This document shows, piece by piece, positions 22,847 to 31,960 of a stretch of 42,699 nt of DNA (positions are counted from its first letter, which is position 1; every line of letters starts with the position of its first letter). The stretch lies in NCBI RefSeq assembly GCF_039545135.1, contig NZ_BAABRU010000029.1, forward strand, positions 1 to 42,699, written 5' to 3'. Origin of the DNA: Herpetosiphon gulosus (GTDB taxonomy: Bacteria > Chloroflexota > Chloroflexia > Chloroflexales > Herpetosiphonaceae). Made by a program: the position numbers and the translations under genes. Below the pieces are notes generated by a model. That model was given only the letters and a program-made list of their open reading frames with translations, did no database searches and was not told the DNA's origin.

Positions 22847-23410
22847 ATGGAGTCACCACCCCAAGCGCAGGTTGACCATCTGTTGGAATTGTTAGCGATC
22901 CATCGCAAGACACTCCACCATTATTTGACCCAACGCGCAATGCTGAGTCGTGCCCGTATGCCGCCAGAAACCGCACATGGCATCCGCGAGGCCCGCCGCG
23001 AGATTGCCGCGATTAAAGCGACATTGCAGATGTGGCATGTGCCCGTTACGGATGATGTGAATGATCTTGAACGTGATGAAGCCCATTGGATTGAGATTGA
23101 GCAGCGACTGCGGTCAGGGATGCTCGCCTACACAACATGGTTCTTTCGGATCTACCTGATGACGATTTTCGTATGGGTGACGGCTGCCGTCCGCCATGCC
23201 TATCACTGGTATGGCTGGATGCTTGTCCTCGCGATGGGAGGAGCAGGGGGAGTTGGATGGATGATCGGGTCGTCGAGTGCATCGATTTTTGGCGATACCC
23301 TCCTGATTGCTGTTCGTTGGAAGGGCAGCGCGTGGTGGAAAAAAGGACTTGCTATTCTGGTGTATGCGAGTCTAGCTGGTATCCCGCTTGGTCTGCTCCT
23401 CCTCTTGTAG
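22847..23410 (+). CDS. Hypothetical membrane protein with helical N-terminus
   Basis: This 187-residue protein starts at ATG 22847 after AGAGGAGG. Residues 1-95 are helical and charged (HRKTLHHYLTQRAMLSRARMPPETAHGIREARREIAAIKATL resembles the N-terminal helical domain of effector-associated proteins). Hydrophobic segments follow near 98-115, 119-143 and 164-186. I do not assign a family. The N-terminal helices have the look of an interaction domain, which would fit a membrane-associated conflict protein, but this is weak. Confidence 0.6.
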   Translation: MESPPQAQVDHLLELLAIHRKTLHHYLTQRAMLSRARMPPETAHGIREARREIAAIKATLQMWHVPVTDDVNDLERDEAHWIEIEQRLRSGMLAYTTWFFRIYLMTIFVWVTAAVRHAYHWYGWMLVLAMGGAGGVGWMIGSSSASIFGDTLLIAVRWKGSAWWKKGLAILVYASLAGIPLGLLLLL

Positions 23411-23571
23411 GACGATCAGCGCGCGCGACGATTGCTTCCTACTCTTATTCCGATGGTAGTACAACCCAAATTGATTCGCGTGGTTAATATGCCCGCCGTT
23501 TATCTTGGTGATTGCTGATGGGAAAGGTGGGCGGACAATCGAAAGATCGGTGTCGTACAAAGGAGCCAGTG

Positions 23572-24429
23572 ATGGGTGACGAATGGACACCTGACCCACG
23601 GGTGCGGCGCATCGAATTGGATGATCCGCTGGTGGTGCTGTTGCTCATGGAATTGACGCAAGCTGAGCGCGACCGCACAGGCAAAGGAACCCTGACCCCG
23701 GCGCAGATGGCAGGCCAGATTATTCATGCGGCCCATGCGGCAATGGTGCGCGATGTGGCTCCCCCGCCACCAATCGCCAAACCCACCGCGTTGCATACGC
23801 CAGCGCCGCGCCGCCAGTTGCCTACGTATCGGGGTGCTGATCAGCCCGCGTGGTCGATTGTGCCGCCGTCGCCGTATCACAAAAAGCCCTTACCCACGCC
23901 CTCGGCCTATCAGCTGCTGATCGAGTTGCTGCATGTGACCCCACGGGTTTGGCGGCGACTGGTGGTGCGCAGCGATACCACCTTGGCCGATCTGCATGCC
24001 TTCATCCAACTTGCCTTTGGGTGGGAGGATTACCACCTGCATCAGTTCACGATTCAGGGCAAGGAGTATGGGATTGACCGCACCGGAGAACTGGGCTTTG
24101 TGGGCGATGCTTGGACGATACCCGTGGGGTCGTTTCAGTTTCACCGTGGCGATCAGTTTGCCTACCGCTATGATTTTGGGGATGGGTGGGAGCATCAGAT
24201 CACGGTGGAAACCTGCCAGGCGCTCAGTCCACGGGCGATGTACCCGCGCTGCATGGATGGGGCACAGTTGGCCCCACCAGAGGATAGTGGTGGGCCGTAT
24301 GGCTATATGGAGCGGCGTGATGCAGGCGAATTTCCCAAGCCAACCCGCGCGATTGGCCGTGCGGCAATCAATGAGCGCTTGGCGTTGTACGTGGCAGGCT
24401 TATTGTGGAATGATGATGAGCAGGAGTAG
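23572..24429 (+). CDS. Plasmid pRiA4b ORF-3 family protein, copy 1
   Basis: This 286-residue protein starts at ATG 23572, 7 nt after AAAGGAG; the longer start at 23512 has no such site. The pRiA4b ORF-3 domain spans about 105-275: YQLLIELLHVTPRVWRRLVV, TLADLHAFIQLAFGWEDYHLHQF, YRYDFGDGWEHQI, then YPRCMDGAQLAPPEDSGGPYGY. The N-terminal 100 residues are an extension with a helical part and a Pro-rich linker. The family is common on plasmids; its function is unknown. A second, more diverged copy is at 36299. Confidence 0.9.
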   Translation: MGDEWTPDPRVRRIELDDPLVVLLLMELTQAERDRTGKGTLTPAQMAGQIIHAAHAAMVRDVAPPPPIAKPTALHTPAPRRQLPTYRGADQPAWSIVPPSPYHKKPLPTPSAYQLLIELLHVTPRVWRRLVVRSDTTLADLHAFIQLAFGWEDYHLHQFTIQGKEYGIDRTGELGFVGDAWTIPVGSFQFHRGDQFAYRYDFGDGWEHQITVETCQALSPRAMYPRCMDGAQLAPPEDSGGPYGYMERRDAGEFPKPTRAIGRAAINERLALYVAGLLWNDDEQE

Positions 24430-24495
24430 CGCATATATGTGCGGCCATCGTCTGCGATACTGTTCATGCATGAGGATTGTGAAAGGTCGTGTGCC

Positions 24496-24888
24496 ATGAA
24501 TCAACCCCCGAAATATGCTGGATCGCAGGTCTATCTGCGGGTCTATAGTCACCTGATTGCCACCGCCGAGCGGCGGGAACGCACCACCTACGGGGCGATT
24601 GCCACACTGATGGGCTTACCACCCTCAGGCAATCACATGGGGCGGGAAATTGGAATTATGCTGGGAGAAATCTCGGAAGCCGAGCATGCGCAGCGGCGAC
24701 CGATGCTCAGTGCCATTGTCGTCAATACGAATGGCATGCCAGGCCCAGTCTTTTTTGTCCTTGCCCATGAGCTAGGGCGCTATCAGGGGACGACGAAGGA
24801 TGACGAAGCCCGCTTTTGGCATGCGGAAGAAGATGCCGTGTACGCAGCGTGGGATCGGGACGCGGAAGCCGCCCACCACCACGCATAA
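24496..24888 (+). CDS. Conserved small plasmid protein of unknown function
   Basis: This 130-residue protein starts at ATG 24496, the in-frame start that follows GAAAGG; an earlier ATG at 24439 has none. The order VYSHLIATAERRERTTYGAIATLMGLP..GNHMGREIGIMLGEIS, then PMLSAIVVNTNGMPGPVFF, is one I associate with a small conserved family in which a TYG.IA..MGLP block precedes an SA.VV.....PG.GF block. It is somewhat like the DNA-binding part of alkyltransferase-like proteins but lacks the PCHR motif. It ends in a His-rich tail (AAHHHA). Confidence 0.6.
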   Translation: MNQPPKYAGSQVYLRVYSHLIATAERRERTTYGAIATLMGLPPSGNHMGREIGIMLGEISEAEHAQRRPMLSAIVVNTNGMPGPVFFVLAHELGRYQGTTKDDEARFWHAEEDAVYAAWDRDAEAAHHHA

Positions 24889-24897
24889 GGTGGTGGC

Positions 24898-25191
24898 ATG
24901 GCCGCCGCCATCTATCGGGTCGGATGGTGGATGGTGCAGGAGGTGGGTCGGATGGTGCTGATTCAGGTGGTCTTTTGGAGCCAAAACCGCCGGACACGGC
25001 AAATCAAATGGATTGGGGTTGCCCAGTCACTTGTGCCGAAGCGTTATGCTCGGGTGTTCAGCCAGCGCGATGCCGAGGTTATGGTGGCCCAGCTCCAGCG
25101 GTTGGATCGGTTTCGCAGGGCGGTCATGACCCTTGAAACGGCGATGGTGGGGATAATGGCCGAGGGGTATCATGGAGAACCCTTTTCGTGA
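24898..25191 (+). CDS. Small hypothetical protein
   Basis: This 97-residue protein starts at ATG 24898, 10 nt after the previous stop. It has aromatic and basic N-terminal residues (IYRVGWWMVQEVGRMV, SQNRRTRQIKWIG) and a helical basic middle (QLQRLDRFRRAV). No family is recognised. Its last codons lie inside the 5' arm of the hairpin at 25180-25230, so translation to the end of this gene would disturb that hairpin and could expose the next ribosome site. Confidence 0.5.
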   Translation: MAAAIYRVGWWMVQEVGRMVLIQVVFWSQNRRTRQIKWIGVAQSLVPKRYARVFSQRDAEVMVAQLQRLDRFRRAVMTLETAMVGIMAEGYHGEPFS

Positions 25192-25230
25192 TACACTCAA
25201 GCACATCAAAAATGTGTATCACGAAAAGGG
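25180..25230 (+). promoter_or_regulatory. 17-bp hairpin over the ribosome site of the next gene
   Basis: CCCTTTTCGTGATACAC (25180-25196) and its exact complement (25214-25230) enclose a 17-nt loop. The 3' arm ends in AAAAGGG, immediately before TAGGCGTATG, so the ribosome site for ATG 25238 is paired. The stop codon of the upstream gene (25189-25191) lies in the 5' arm. This geometry suits translational coupling. With no T-run, termination is less likely. Confidence 0.7.
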
Positions 25231-25237
25231 TAGGCGT

Positions 25238-26440
25238 ATGTGGCTCGAATACGGCATATCGGACGAGCTTGGACTCATCCATATTAGCGACACCCCGCGC
25301 GGGCATACCGATCTCCATTGCCCGTATTGTCATGGGCGACTGGTGGCCAAGAAAGGCCCGACGGTGGCCCATCATTTTGCCCACAACGGCACGACCTGCA
25401 ACCCCGCCAGCCGAACGACCGATCTGCCACTGTTGCCATTCTTCCACTCCTTTACCCTGCATGTGGCCCCCAGGCTCTTGGCCCAGCTTCAGGCATTTAA
25501 CGCTGGCCATACCTATGATGCTGATTGGCTGAAAGCGGCGAACCTTATTCGCTATAATGGTTTTACCTTTGCCCATGAACTGACCAAGCTGGGTCAAATC
25601 CCCCTTGGGCTGTTATCGGTCAATTTGTTTAGTGCGATCCATGAAGAGCGCTTGGCGGCCCAGCATGATCGACTCGATCAGCGCTTGGCCAGCGCATGGC
25701 GGGCAGGCAATGCCGTCGCACTCGCCGAGGCAGAAACCGATTTAATGCTCTATCGAACCCAGTGGCAGCGGGTGTTACGCAGTGCCTTGTATCTCGTGGA
25801 GATCGAGACCCGCAATGGGCGCTTCCATAAAGTCGGGATAACCATGCGTCCAATTGCGGAGCGGATTGCCGAGATTCAGGCCGCCCTGCTCCCCCATGTG
25901 GGTACGATGACCATGAAGGTGCTGAATGTGTTTCCGCATCGCGGCCATGTGGAGCCGTATGTGAAATTCAAGTATGCGAAGCAGCGCCGCGCGATCGGCA
26001 ATTTCACCGAATATTTTGATTGGCTCGACCGCACGGGCACGATCCGTGATCTGCGGCGGATGCCTGCCAAGGTGTTAACGAGTCTTGAACAAGGCGTGCT
26101 CGATGGGATGCCCTCACCAACGATGCAGGCGATCTTCCAAGCGCACCAAGAACAGGAAGCCGCTGCGCAGCGTGCCGCTCGGGCAGCCGCTCGTGGGGCA
26201 CGCACCAAGGCGGGGATGGATGCGGCGCGGCAGGCAGGCGTGCATGTCGGGCGGCCCAACGGCTCGGGAGAATCGGCAGCGGCAGTGTTGGCCAAGCCGT
26301 GGAGTCGGGCGATTCTCCAGTGTTTGGCGGATGGGATGTCGCTACGCGAGACGGCGGCCATGGTAGGGGTCGCGCTGAACACGGTGCGCAAGGTGAAGGC
26401 GGCGGCGGAGCAGGTGGCCACGACAACCCATGATGGATGA
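25238..26440 (+). CDS. CoiA-like/GIY-YIG/HTH fusion protein
   Basis: This 400-residue protein is read from ATG 25238; the ORF is open from ATG 25172 but that would translate the hairpin. Residues 1-55 resemble the CoiA N-terminal region (DLHCPYCHGRLVAKKGPTVAHHFAHNG, with Cys/His zinc ligands). Residues about 185-260 are a T5orf172/MUG113-type GIY-YIG domain: LYLVEIETRNGRFHKVGITMRPIAERIAEIQ, then KFKYAKQRRAIGNFTEYF. After a charged helix, residues 330-395 (VGRPNGSGE, AILQCLADGMSLRETAAMVGVALNTVRKV) form a resolvase-like HTH. The parts suggest a site-directed endonuclease or processing enzyme acting on DNA. I know no characterised protein with this arrangement. Confidence 0.75.
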   Translation: MWLEYGISDELGLIHISDTPRGHTDLHCPYCHGRLVAKKGPTVAHHFAHNGTTCNPASRTTDLPLLPFFHSFTLHVAPRLLAQLQAFNAGHTYDADWLKAANLIRYNGFTFAHELTKLGQIPLGLLSVNLFSAIHEERLAAQHDRLDQRLASAWRAGNAVALAEAETDLMLYRTQWQRVLRSALYLVEIETRNGRFHKVGITMRPIAERIAEIQAALLPHVGTMTMKVLNVFPHRGHVEPYVKFKYAKQRRAIGNFTEYFDWLDRTGTIRDLRRMPAKVLTSLEQGVLDGMPSPTMQAIFQAHQEQEAAAQRAARAAARGARTKAGMDAARQAGVHVGRPNGSGESAAAVLAKPWSRAILQCLADGMSLRETAAMVGVALNTVRKVKAAAEQVATTTHDG

Positions 26441-26541
26441 GGTCTCGGCAGCGCGGCTTCACGCCCACGCTCGCCCCGCCCGCGAGAAACCCAGGTGCGT
26501 CATGACGGCGATAGAACGAGCACTTAACGGAGTATCCATTG

Positions 26542-27039
26542 ATGCGCGCGACCCCGACATTCCACCCGCGTGACAGCCTCATGCTGCTGGGTATGTATGC
26601 GATTGGCCTGATTCCTGGGGCTATCCTTGATGGATTGACTCCTGCGGGCGAGCACCTGAGTTGGCTGCCCCTGATCCTTGGGAGTCTGCTGGGAATTGGG
26701 ATTGGCGGCGGTCTTGGATGGCTGACACGGCGACTGATCCGCCGATCGGGCTACCGTGATGTGGTTCCGATCATGCTGCTGATCTATAGTATGGCGTGGA
26801 CAGGACCAGCGCTGGTGCGCTATCTTAATAAAGGGTTGGATCGCAGTCCTGCCATGGCGCACATCACCACGATTGTCGCGGTGAACCGCCCGAGCAAGGG
26901 GCCAAACCAGATCGTCGTCACCGATTGGCGCGATCCGCGTGAACAGATTACGCTGGTGGGGTCAGGCGCGATTGGCGAGCAGGTGACGGTGCGCAGCCAT
27001 CGCGGGTGGCTTGGGTTTGCATGGATTGAAGGGTGGTAA
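26542..27039 (+). CDS. Hypothetical membrane-anchored protein
   Basis: This 165-residue protein is read from ATG 26542; TTG 26539 directly precedes it and ACGGAG lies at the right distance. Three hydrophobic segments occur near residues 11-32, 40-58 and 75-92. The C-terminal 65 residues are soluble (ITTIVAVNRPSKGPNQIVVTDWRDP ... VTVRSHRGWLGFAWIEGW), probably a small beta domain exposed on one side of the membrane. It is not recognised. It is the last gene before the secreted toxin and has no evident link to it. Confidence 0.6.
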   Translation: MRATPTFHPRDSLMLLGMYAIGLIPGAILDGLTPAGEHLSWLPLILGSLLGIGIGGGLGWLTRRLIRRSGYRDVVPIMLLIYSMAWTGPALVRYLNKGLDRSPAMAHITTIVAVNRPSKGPNQIVVTDWRDPREQITLVGSGAIGEQVTVRSHRGWLGFAWIEGW

Positions 27040-27446
27040 GAGTATACAAACCGCAGCCAGGAGCAGGAAGAGAAAAACCCTCACTACACGATGGGTGATT
27101 TGCTGGCCTGATAGACAAGAGACTACCACCCGCTGCTCGATTAAGGGCTTGACACGAGCATTGATATCCGCTACGCTAGTCCTCGAAGGAAGGGGATGTT
27201 CCCCACGATGTGTAGCAGCCATTTTGCGCAGAATCACCCTTGATTGGTTAACCCACTACCCTCTACGGACTGGTCGCCGTCCTGCTAGGGCGTTCTCGCT
27301 TTGCCGCATCCTTGGGTGATGGCACGAGACGCTGGATCGACGGTGCGCCTGCATGGTTGCCTGCGCCTGTATGAGGAGGTTTGAGGGATGCGATTATGCG
27401 TTGTATGGTTGCTCGCACGGCCTCCTGTGTGCGATGAGGATACCCT
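27040..27446 (+). other. Intergenic region with candidate promoter of the toxin gene
   Basis: There is no gene here; short plus- and minus-strand frames lack ribosome sites. A candidate promoter is TTGACA at 27149-27154 with TACGCT 17 bp downstream (27172-27177), the -35 perfect and the -10 weak. The leader to the toxin start would then be about 260 nt. GATGAGGA at 27433-27440 is the ribosome site for ATG 27447. Confidence 0.4.
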
Positions 27447-30400
27447 ATGCAGCGAACGATGCGCCGTCTTTTGTCATGGATACTGTTGGTGGTGGTGCTG
27501 GGCAGCCAGCTTCCCCACGCAACCTATGGGACGACCACCGGAACCATCCTGTTGGTTGTCGGATCGTCCTCGTTAAGTACCGCCGATGCCGCAATTAAGA
27601 GCCGCTTGGAAGGCCTTGGCTATGGCGTGACCGTTAAAGCCGCAAAGCAAACCCAAACCGCTGATGCGGCGAGTGTCCAAGCGGTATTGGTCTCATCGAG
27701 CGTGACTTCCAGTGATGTCGGGACGAAGTTTCGCGATGTGACGATTCCGGTGATGCTGTGGGAAATGGCCATCTACGATGAGATGAGGCTGACGGGCGCG
27801 GTCGTGGGCCAGCATCAAGGGACAACGGAAGCGCTTACCAGCCTTACTGTCGTTAACAGCACACATCCTCTGGCAGCGGGGAGGAGCGGCACGATTTCGG
27901 TGGCCACCACAGCCCAGACGATGCCCTATGGTGAACCAGCTGCTTCAGCGGTAGTGATTGCACGGGCAGGCGGGAATCAGCGCAGTGTGGTGTTTGCCTA
28001 TGAGCGTTGTGCCGTCATGATCGATGGGCAAACGCTTGCCCCCGCCCGTCGGGTTGGGTTTTTCTTAAATGATGCAACACCACCCGTTTTGACAACCGAT
28101 GGCTGGACACTTTTTGATGCAAGTGTGCAGTGGAGTATGGCCGGATTGCCGTGTGGGAGTACAGTCGCCACGCCGACCGTCTCTGTTCCTACAACAACGG
28201 CAACCCAACCCCCAGTGCCTAGTCCAACGGCAACGGCGACCGTGATTCCAAGCAGTACGCCTACGGTTGGGACTCCCACTGCGATCCCCACGGTTCCTCC
28301 AACCTCGCCTGCTCAGGCCTTATTTGTGGTGGGATCACTGACCTTGTCACCCAGCGATGCGGCGATTCAGACCCGTTTGCAGCAGTTAGGCTATCAGGTG
28401 GTCCTGCGTGATCAAGCGGCAGCAACGACCGCCGATGCCACCGAGAAAACGCTGATTGTGATCTCGGCCACCGTCAATAGTGGGACGATCAATACCAAAT
28501 TCCGCACGGTGCGGGTTCCGGTGATCACGTGGGAACATGCCCTCTATGACGATCTTGGGATGACGGGATCAACCTTGGGGGATGATTATGGGAATGCGAG
28601 TGCGAGTCAAACGACGACCACGATCACGTTTAATGACCCAACGCTGCCCATTACTGCTGGATTGACGGGCACGCACGCGGTCTTTACGACTCCCCAGCCG
28701 CTGCCCTTTGGTTTAACCACGTCCGATGGCTATCGGATTGCCAGCTTTGCGACCAGCACAACCAAAGCAACCTTGTTTGCCTATGATCTCTTAGTCCCGA
28801 TGGTTGGGATGCGTGCGCCTGCCCGCCGTATTGGCTTCTTTCTGTCAGAAGCCGGAGCTGTTCATCTGACTCCTGCCGGATGGGATCTGTTTGATGCGGC
28901 AGTGATGTGGGCCGTGGCGCGGATTGATACCGATGGCGATACGATTCCTAATGATCGAGAAATGGCCGTTGGCACAAACCCGCTGGCGGCAGATACCGAC
29001 GGTGATGGCCTCAGTGATGTCGATGAATTGTTTGCGACATTTACCGATCCGACCCGCCCTGCAACGCGCAATCCAGCTATTCTTGATGGTGCGGATGATC
29101 CTGATGGTGATGGGCTATCGAATCGCCAAGAAGTAGATCGATCGACCCATCCGGTAACTGCGGATACTGACGGTGATGGATTAAATGATGGCATTGAGGT
29201 GACTAATCAGACTGATCCGACCAATGCCGACACCGATGGCGATGGCCTCACCGATGACAGTGAACAGCGCGTCCTGACGAACCCACTGGTGGCCGATACC
29301 GATGGTGATGGAACCCCCGATGGCCACGAGCGCTTTCTCACGACCGCTGCGATGACGACGGGAGCGGCCTTGGTGGAGATGGATGGGATTGGGGATGTTG
29401 CCAAAACGGTCACCTTTCAGGATCTCTCTGATGATTCCTTATTCCAGCAGTTGCCAGGCCAAATAACCGCAGCGGTCGATATTACCGCGACGGCTCCCTT
29501 TACCCGTGCGCGGGTGAAACTCCGGTTTGATCCGTTGCTGGTGCCGAATAACGATACCGCAAACCTTGAAATTCGGTATTACGATGAGGTTGATCGGGTT
29601 TTTAAGCGCCTCGATGCATGGGGCGTTGATCTGGCGACGGGCTATGCGTGGGCGGATACGACCCACTTTACGACGTTTGTCTTATTCTATATTCCCGCGT
29701 GGAATGCTGCATGGCAAGTTCCGATGGATGGCGATCAGAATGCCGCCACACCACCGCTGGTGGATGTGATGTTTATTCTGGATACATCCGCCAGTATGGA
29801 TTGGAATGATCTCAATCGGGTGATGGTTGCGGCAACCCGAACCTTCATCGATGCGCTGGTGCTTGATGATCAGGTGGGGATTGTTGATTTTGATTCGGAT
29901 GCGGTGTTACTCCACCCGTTAAATACGAATCGGGCCGCGGCGCGAGTTGCGGCTGAATCTTTTTATTATGACGGTGGGAGTAACCTTAGTGCTGGGGTTG
30001 CCCTTTCAAACCAACAACTCATCGCCCATGGAAAGCCAGGACATACCAAAGTTGCCATTTTGTTGACGGATGGGGATGTGCTCTATGATACCGCCTTGAC
30101 GAGTCAAGCGCAGGCGGCGGGCATTGTGATCTATACGATTGGAATTGGCCCCAGTGTGAATGCCGCGGTCCTTCAAGGCATTGCCGCTGGGACGGGCGGA
30201 ACCTACGAAGCGATTGCCTCAACCGATGATCTGCCAGCGGTCTTGAATCGGCTTGGGCAGCCGATGACCAATGATGGCCTTGATACCGATCAAGACGGCA
30301 TTCCTGATGCGATTGAAGTTGGCGGGATTCGGCTGGGAACCGGGGCAATCCTGACCACTGATCCCATGCTCTGGGATACCGATGGGGATACCTTGCCCGA

Positions 30401-31802
30401 TGGGTTTGAAGTGGGAACGCGCGAATACGCTCACGATGGAGCGTATTATCGTGGGATTGCTGACCCAACGCGAGCCGATACCGATGGCGATGATCTGATC
30501 GATGCGGAGGAGTATACGCTTGAAACCAATATCTATCGGGCTGATAGTGATGGTGATGGCTTAAGCGATAGTGTTGAGGTTGAGGCCAACTTTGACCCAA
30601 CCCATGCCAATCCGGATGGAGATCCCTGGGGTGATCGCGAAGAAATGTTCCATGATCTCGATCCCTTCTATTATGATTTGCGGGGCTGGGATTATGGGGA
30701 GGCAGCACTGGCCGGATTCGTGTATGGGGATGGTGGGCAATGGGCGGTTGATATTGGCTTGGTTGATCACAGCTCGTTAGCCAGTTTTGCCTATATTGCT
30801 GGCTGGTTTGCGAGTGGCGTTTTTTCGATTGGCGATATTCGGGATACCTTGGTTGCGATTATCGATGGCAACCTGGGCGATGCCTTGGTCAATGCACTGG
30901 GCATCCTCCCGCTCGTCGGCAATGTCGCCAAATCATCCGCGATTGTCACAAAGTATAGCTCATGGATTCCCACGGCTAAATCATCGTTGCTGGGGTGGCT
31001 CGTTGGGGAATTCAAAGATTGCACCTATGCTGCCTGCCGCGATTTTATTCGCTTCTTTATCGGTTTTTTTGGGATTACCGATGATCTTGCCTTATTAATT
31101 GGGAAAACCGAACTCGATGAATTGGCAGCAGCACGCAATGATATGCACGCTCTTGGGAAGCTCTTCTTTGATAATCCTAATAAATTTGAGTTAGTCCAAG
31201 GGAGTCCGGTATCACTGAGTACGATTGATGCACGAATTACCAGCGCAAATGGCTGGAATCCAGGGTTGCAAGGGAAAGCCCTGTCGCATGCCCGCGGAAC
31301 CGAGACGGCCAAATTGTATTTGGAAGGACGGGGGTATCAGATTCTCTATGCGGACAGTAATATGCCGATTGCGCAGTTAAACGGGTTACCCCCGATGTCT
31401 ACCGTCCAAGGACCGGATATTATTGCGGTAAATCCTGCGACGGGGAAGGTTGTTGTGGTTGAAGCGAAGGGTTATAGTACGAAGCTGCGGCTTGGACGTG
31501 GAAATTTACTGAAGCGCTTAGCCCTTAATCCAGTCCAAGGAGCGCTAACGGCCCAAAATTCTTATGTATGGTTATCCAATGATAGTTATCGATACCTTGA
31601 TGCCATGAAAAAAGCGGCTGACCCGAATGTTCGTGAGGCCCATAGACGCTTATTCAATGTCATTAACCAAACGGAAACGTATGAAACGATTGTTGTGGCA
31701 TCAGGAGCGAATCCAAAACTTGGTCGTGGAATGGATGAAGTTTTGATACAACTTGACGAGAACACAACTGCCGTAGAAATCATCAAAATTCCGTGGCGAT
31801 AG
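27447..31802 (+). CDS. Secreted polymorphic-type toxin: TSP3 repeats, vWA, C-terminal nuclease
   Basis: This 1451-residue protein has a signal peptide (RRLLSWILLVVVLGSQ, cleaved near HATYG). Two homologous domains follow (about 30-235 and 290-490), each starting with a VVGS strand and including TKFR..T.PV..WE. A Thr/Pro linker separates them. Calcium-binding thrombospondin type 3 repeats (DTDGDGLSD-type) occur at 490-640 and 945-1065. A von Willebrand A domain with MIDAS DTSAS lies at about 770-940. A hydrophobic pre-toxin region follows, and then a C-terminal PD-(D/E)XK nuclease: GTETAKLYLEGRGYQIL, GPDIIAV, VVVVEAKG near 1290-1345. The architecture is that of a cell-surface or exported effector with a nuclease payload, and a candidate immunity gene follows. 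Confidence 0.82.
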   Translation: MQRTMRRLLSWILLVVVLGSQLPHATYGTTTGTILLVVGSSSLSTADAAIKSRLEGLGYGVTVKAAKQTQTADAASVQAVLVSSSVTSSDVGTKFRDVTIPVMLWEMAIYDEMRLTGAVVGQHQGTTEALTSLTVVNSTHPLAAGRSGTISVATTAQTMPYGEPAASAVVIARAGGNQRSVVFAYERCAVMIDGQTLAPARRVGFFLNDATPPVLTTDGWTLFDASVQWSMAGLPCGSTVATPTVSVPTTTATQPPVPSPTATATVIPSSTPTVGTPTAIPTVPPTSPAQALFVVGSLTLSPSDAAIQTRLQQLGYQVVLRDQAAATTADATEKTLIVISATVNSGTINTKFRTVRVPVITWEHALYDDLGMTGSTLGDDYGNASASQTTTTITFNDPTLPITAGLTGTHAVFTTPQPLPFGLTTSDGYRIASFATSTTKATLFAYDLLVPMVGMRAPARRIGFFLSEAGAVHLTPAGWDLFDAAVMWAVARIDTDGDTIPNDREMAVGTNPLAADTDGDGLSDVDELFATFTDPTRPATRNPAILDGADDPDGDGLSNRQEVDRSTHPVTADTDGDGLNDGIEVTNQTDPTNADTDGDGLTDDSEQRVLTNPLVADTDGDGTPDGHERFLTTAAMTTGAALVEMDGIGDVAKTVTFQDLSDDSLFQQLPGQITAAVDITATAPFTRARVKLRFDPLLVPNNDTANLEIRYYDEVDRVFKRLDAWGVDLATGYAWADTTHFTTFVLFYIPAWNAAWQVPMDGDQNAATPPLVDVMFILDTSASMDWNDLNRVMVAATRTFIDALVLDDQVGIVDFDSDAVLLHPLNTNRAAARVAAESFYYDGGSNLSAGVALSNQQLIAHGKPGHTKVAILLTDGDVLYDTALTSQAQAAGIVIYTIGIGPSVNAAVLQGIAAGTGGTYEAIASTDDLPAVLNRLGQPMTNDGLDTDQDGIPDAIEVGGIRLGTGAILTTDPMLWDTDGDTLPDGFEVGTREYAHDGAYYRGIADPTRADTDGDDLIDAEEYTLETNIYRADSDGDGLSDSVEVEANFDPTHANPDGDPWGDREEMFHDLDPFYYDLRGWDYGEAALAGFVYGDGGQWAVDIGLVDHSSLASFAYIAGWFASGVFSIGDIRDTLVAIIDGNLGDALVNALGILPLVGNVAKSSAIVTKYSSWIPTAKSSLLGWLVGEFKDCTYAACRDFIRFFIGFFGITDDLALLIGKTELDELAAARNDMHALGKLFFDNPNKFELVQGSPVSLSTIDARITSANGWNPGLQGKALSHARGTETAKLYLEGRGYQILYADSNMPIAQLNGLPPMSTVQGPDIIAVNPATGKVVVVEAKGYSTKLRLGRGNLLKRLALNPVQGALTAQNSYVWLSNDSYRYLDAMKKAADPNVREAHRRLFNVINQTETYETIVVASGANPKLGRGMDEVLIQLDENTTAVEIIKIPWR

Positions 31803-31825
31803 AGGTATAAAAAGATTCGATGATT

Positions 31826-31884
31826 GTATGGCGTTTCAGTCGTACTATGGTATATCATCCATATATACGTTTGAAGCGCCATAC
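31826..31884. repeat. Inverted repeat between toxin and putative immunity gene
   Basis: GTATGGCGTTTCA (31826-31838) pairs with TGAAGCGCCATAC (31872-31884) with one G-T wobble. The 33-nt interior is AT-rich. There is no T-run. It may attenuate read-through from the long toxin gene or be a small element. AAAAAGGGATAG at 31942 then provides the ribosome site for the next gene. Confidence 0.45.
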
Positions 31885-31960
31885 GAGTACTGTGGGTAGC
31901 AGGACGATATCCCCCATACACGATGTCAGTGTCTCCTAAAATAAAAAGGGATAGAATTCA

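Noticed and set aside
27998-29413. Minus-strand open frames under the secreted toxin gene, rich in PSPSVSA
   Set aside because: They are the antisense reading of the GATACCGATGGCGATGG-type calcium-binding repeats, not independent genes.
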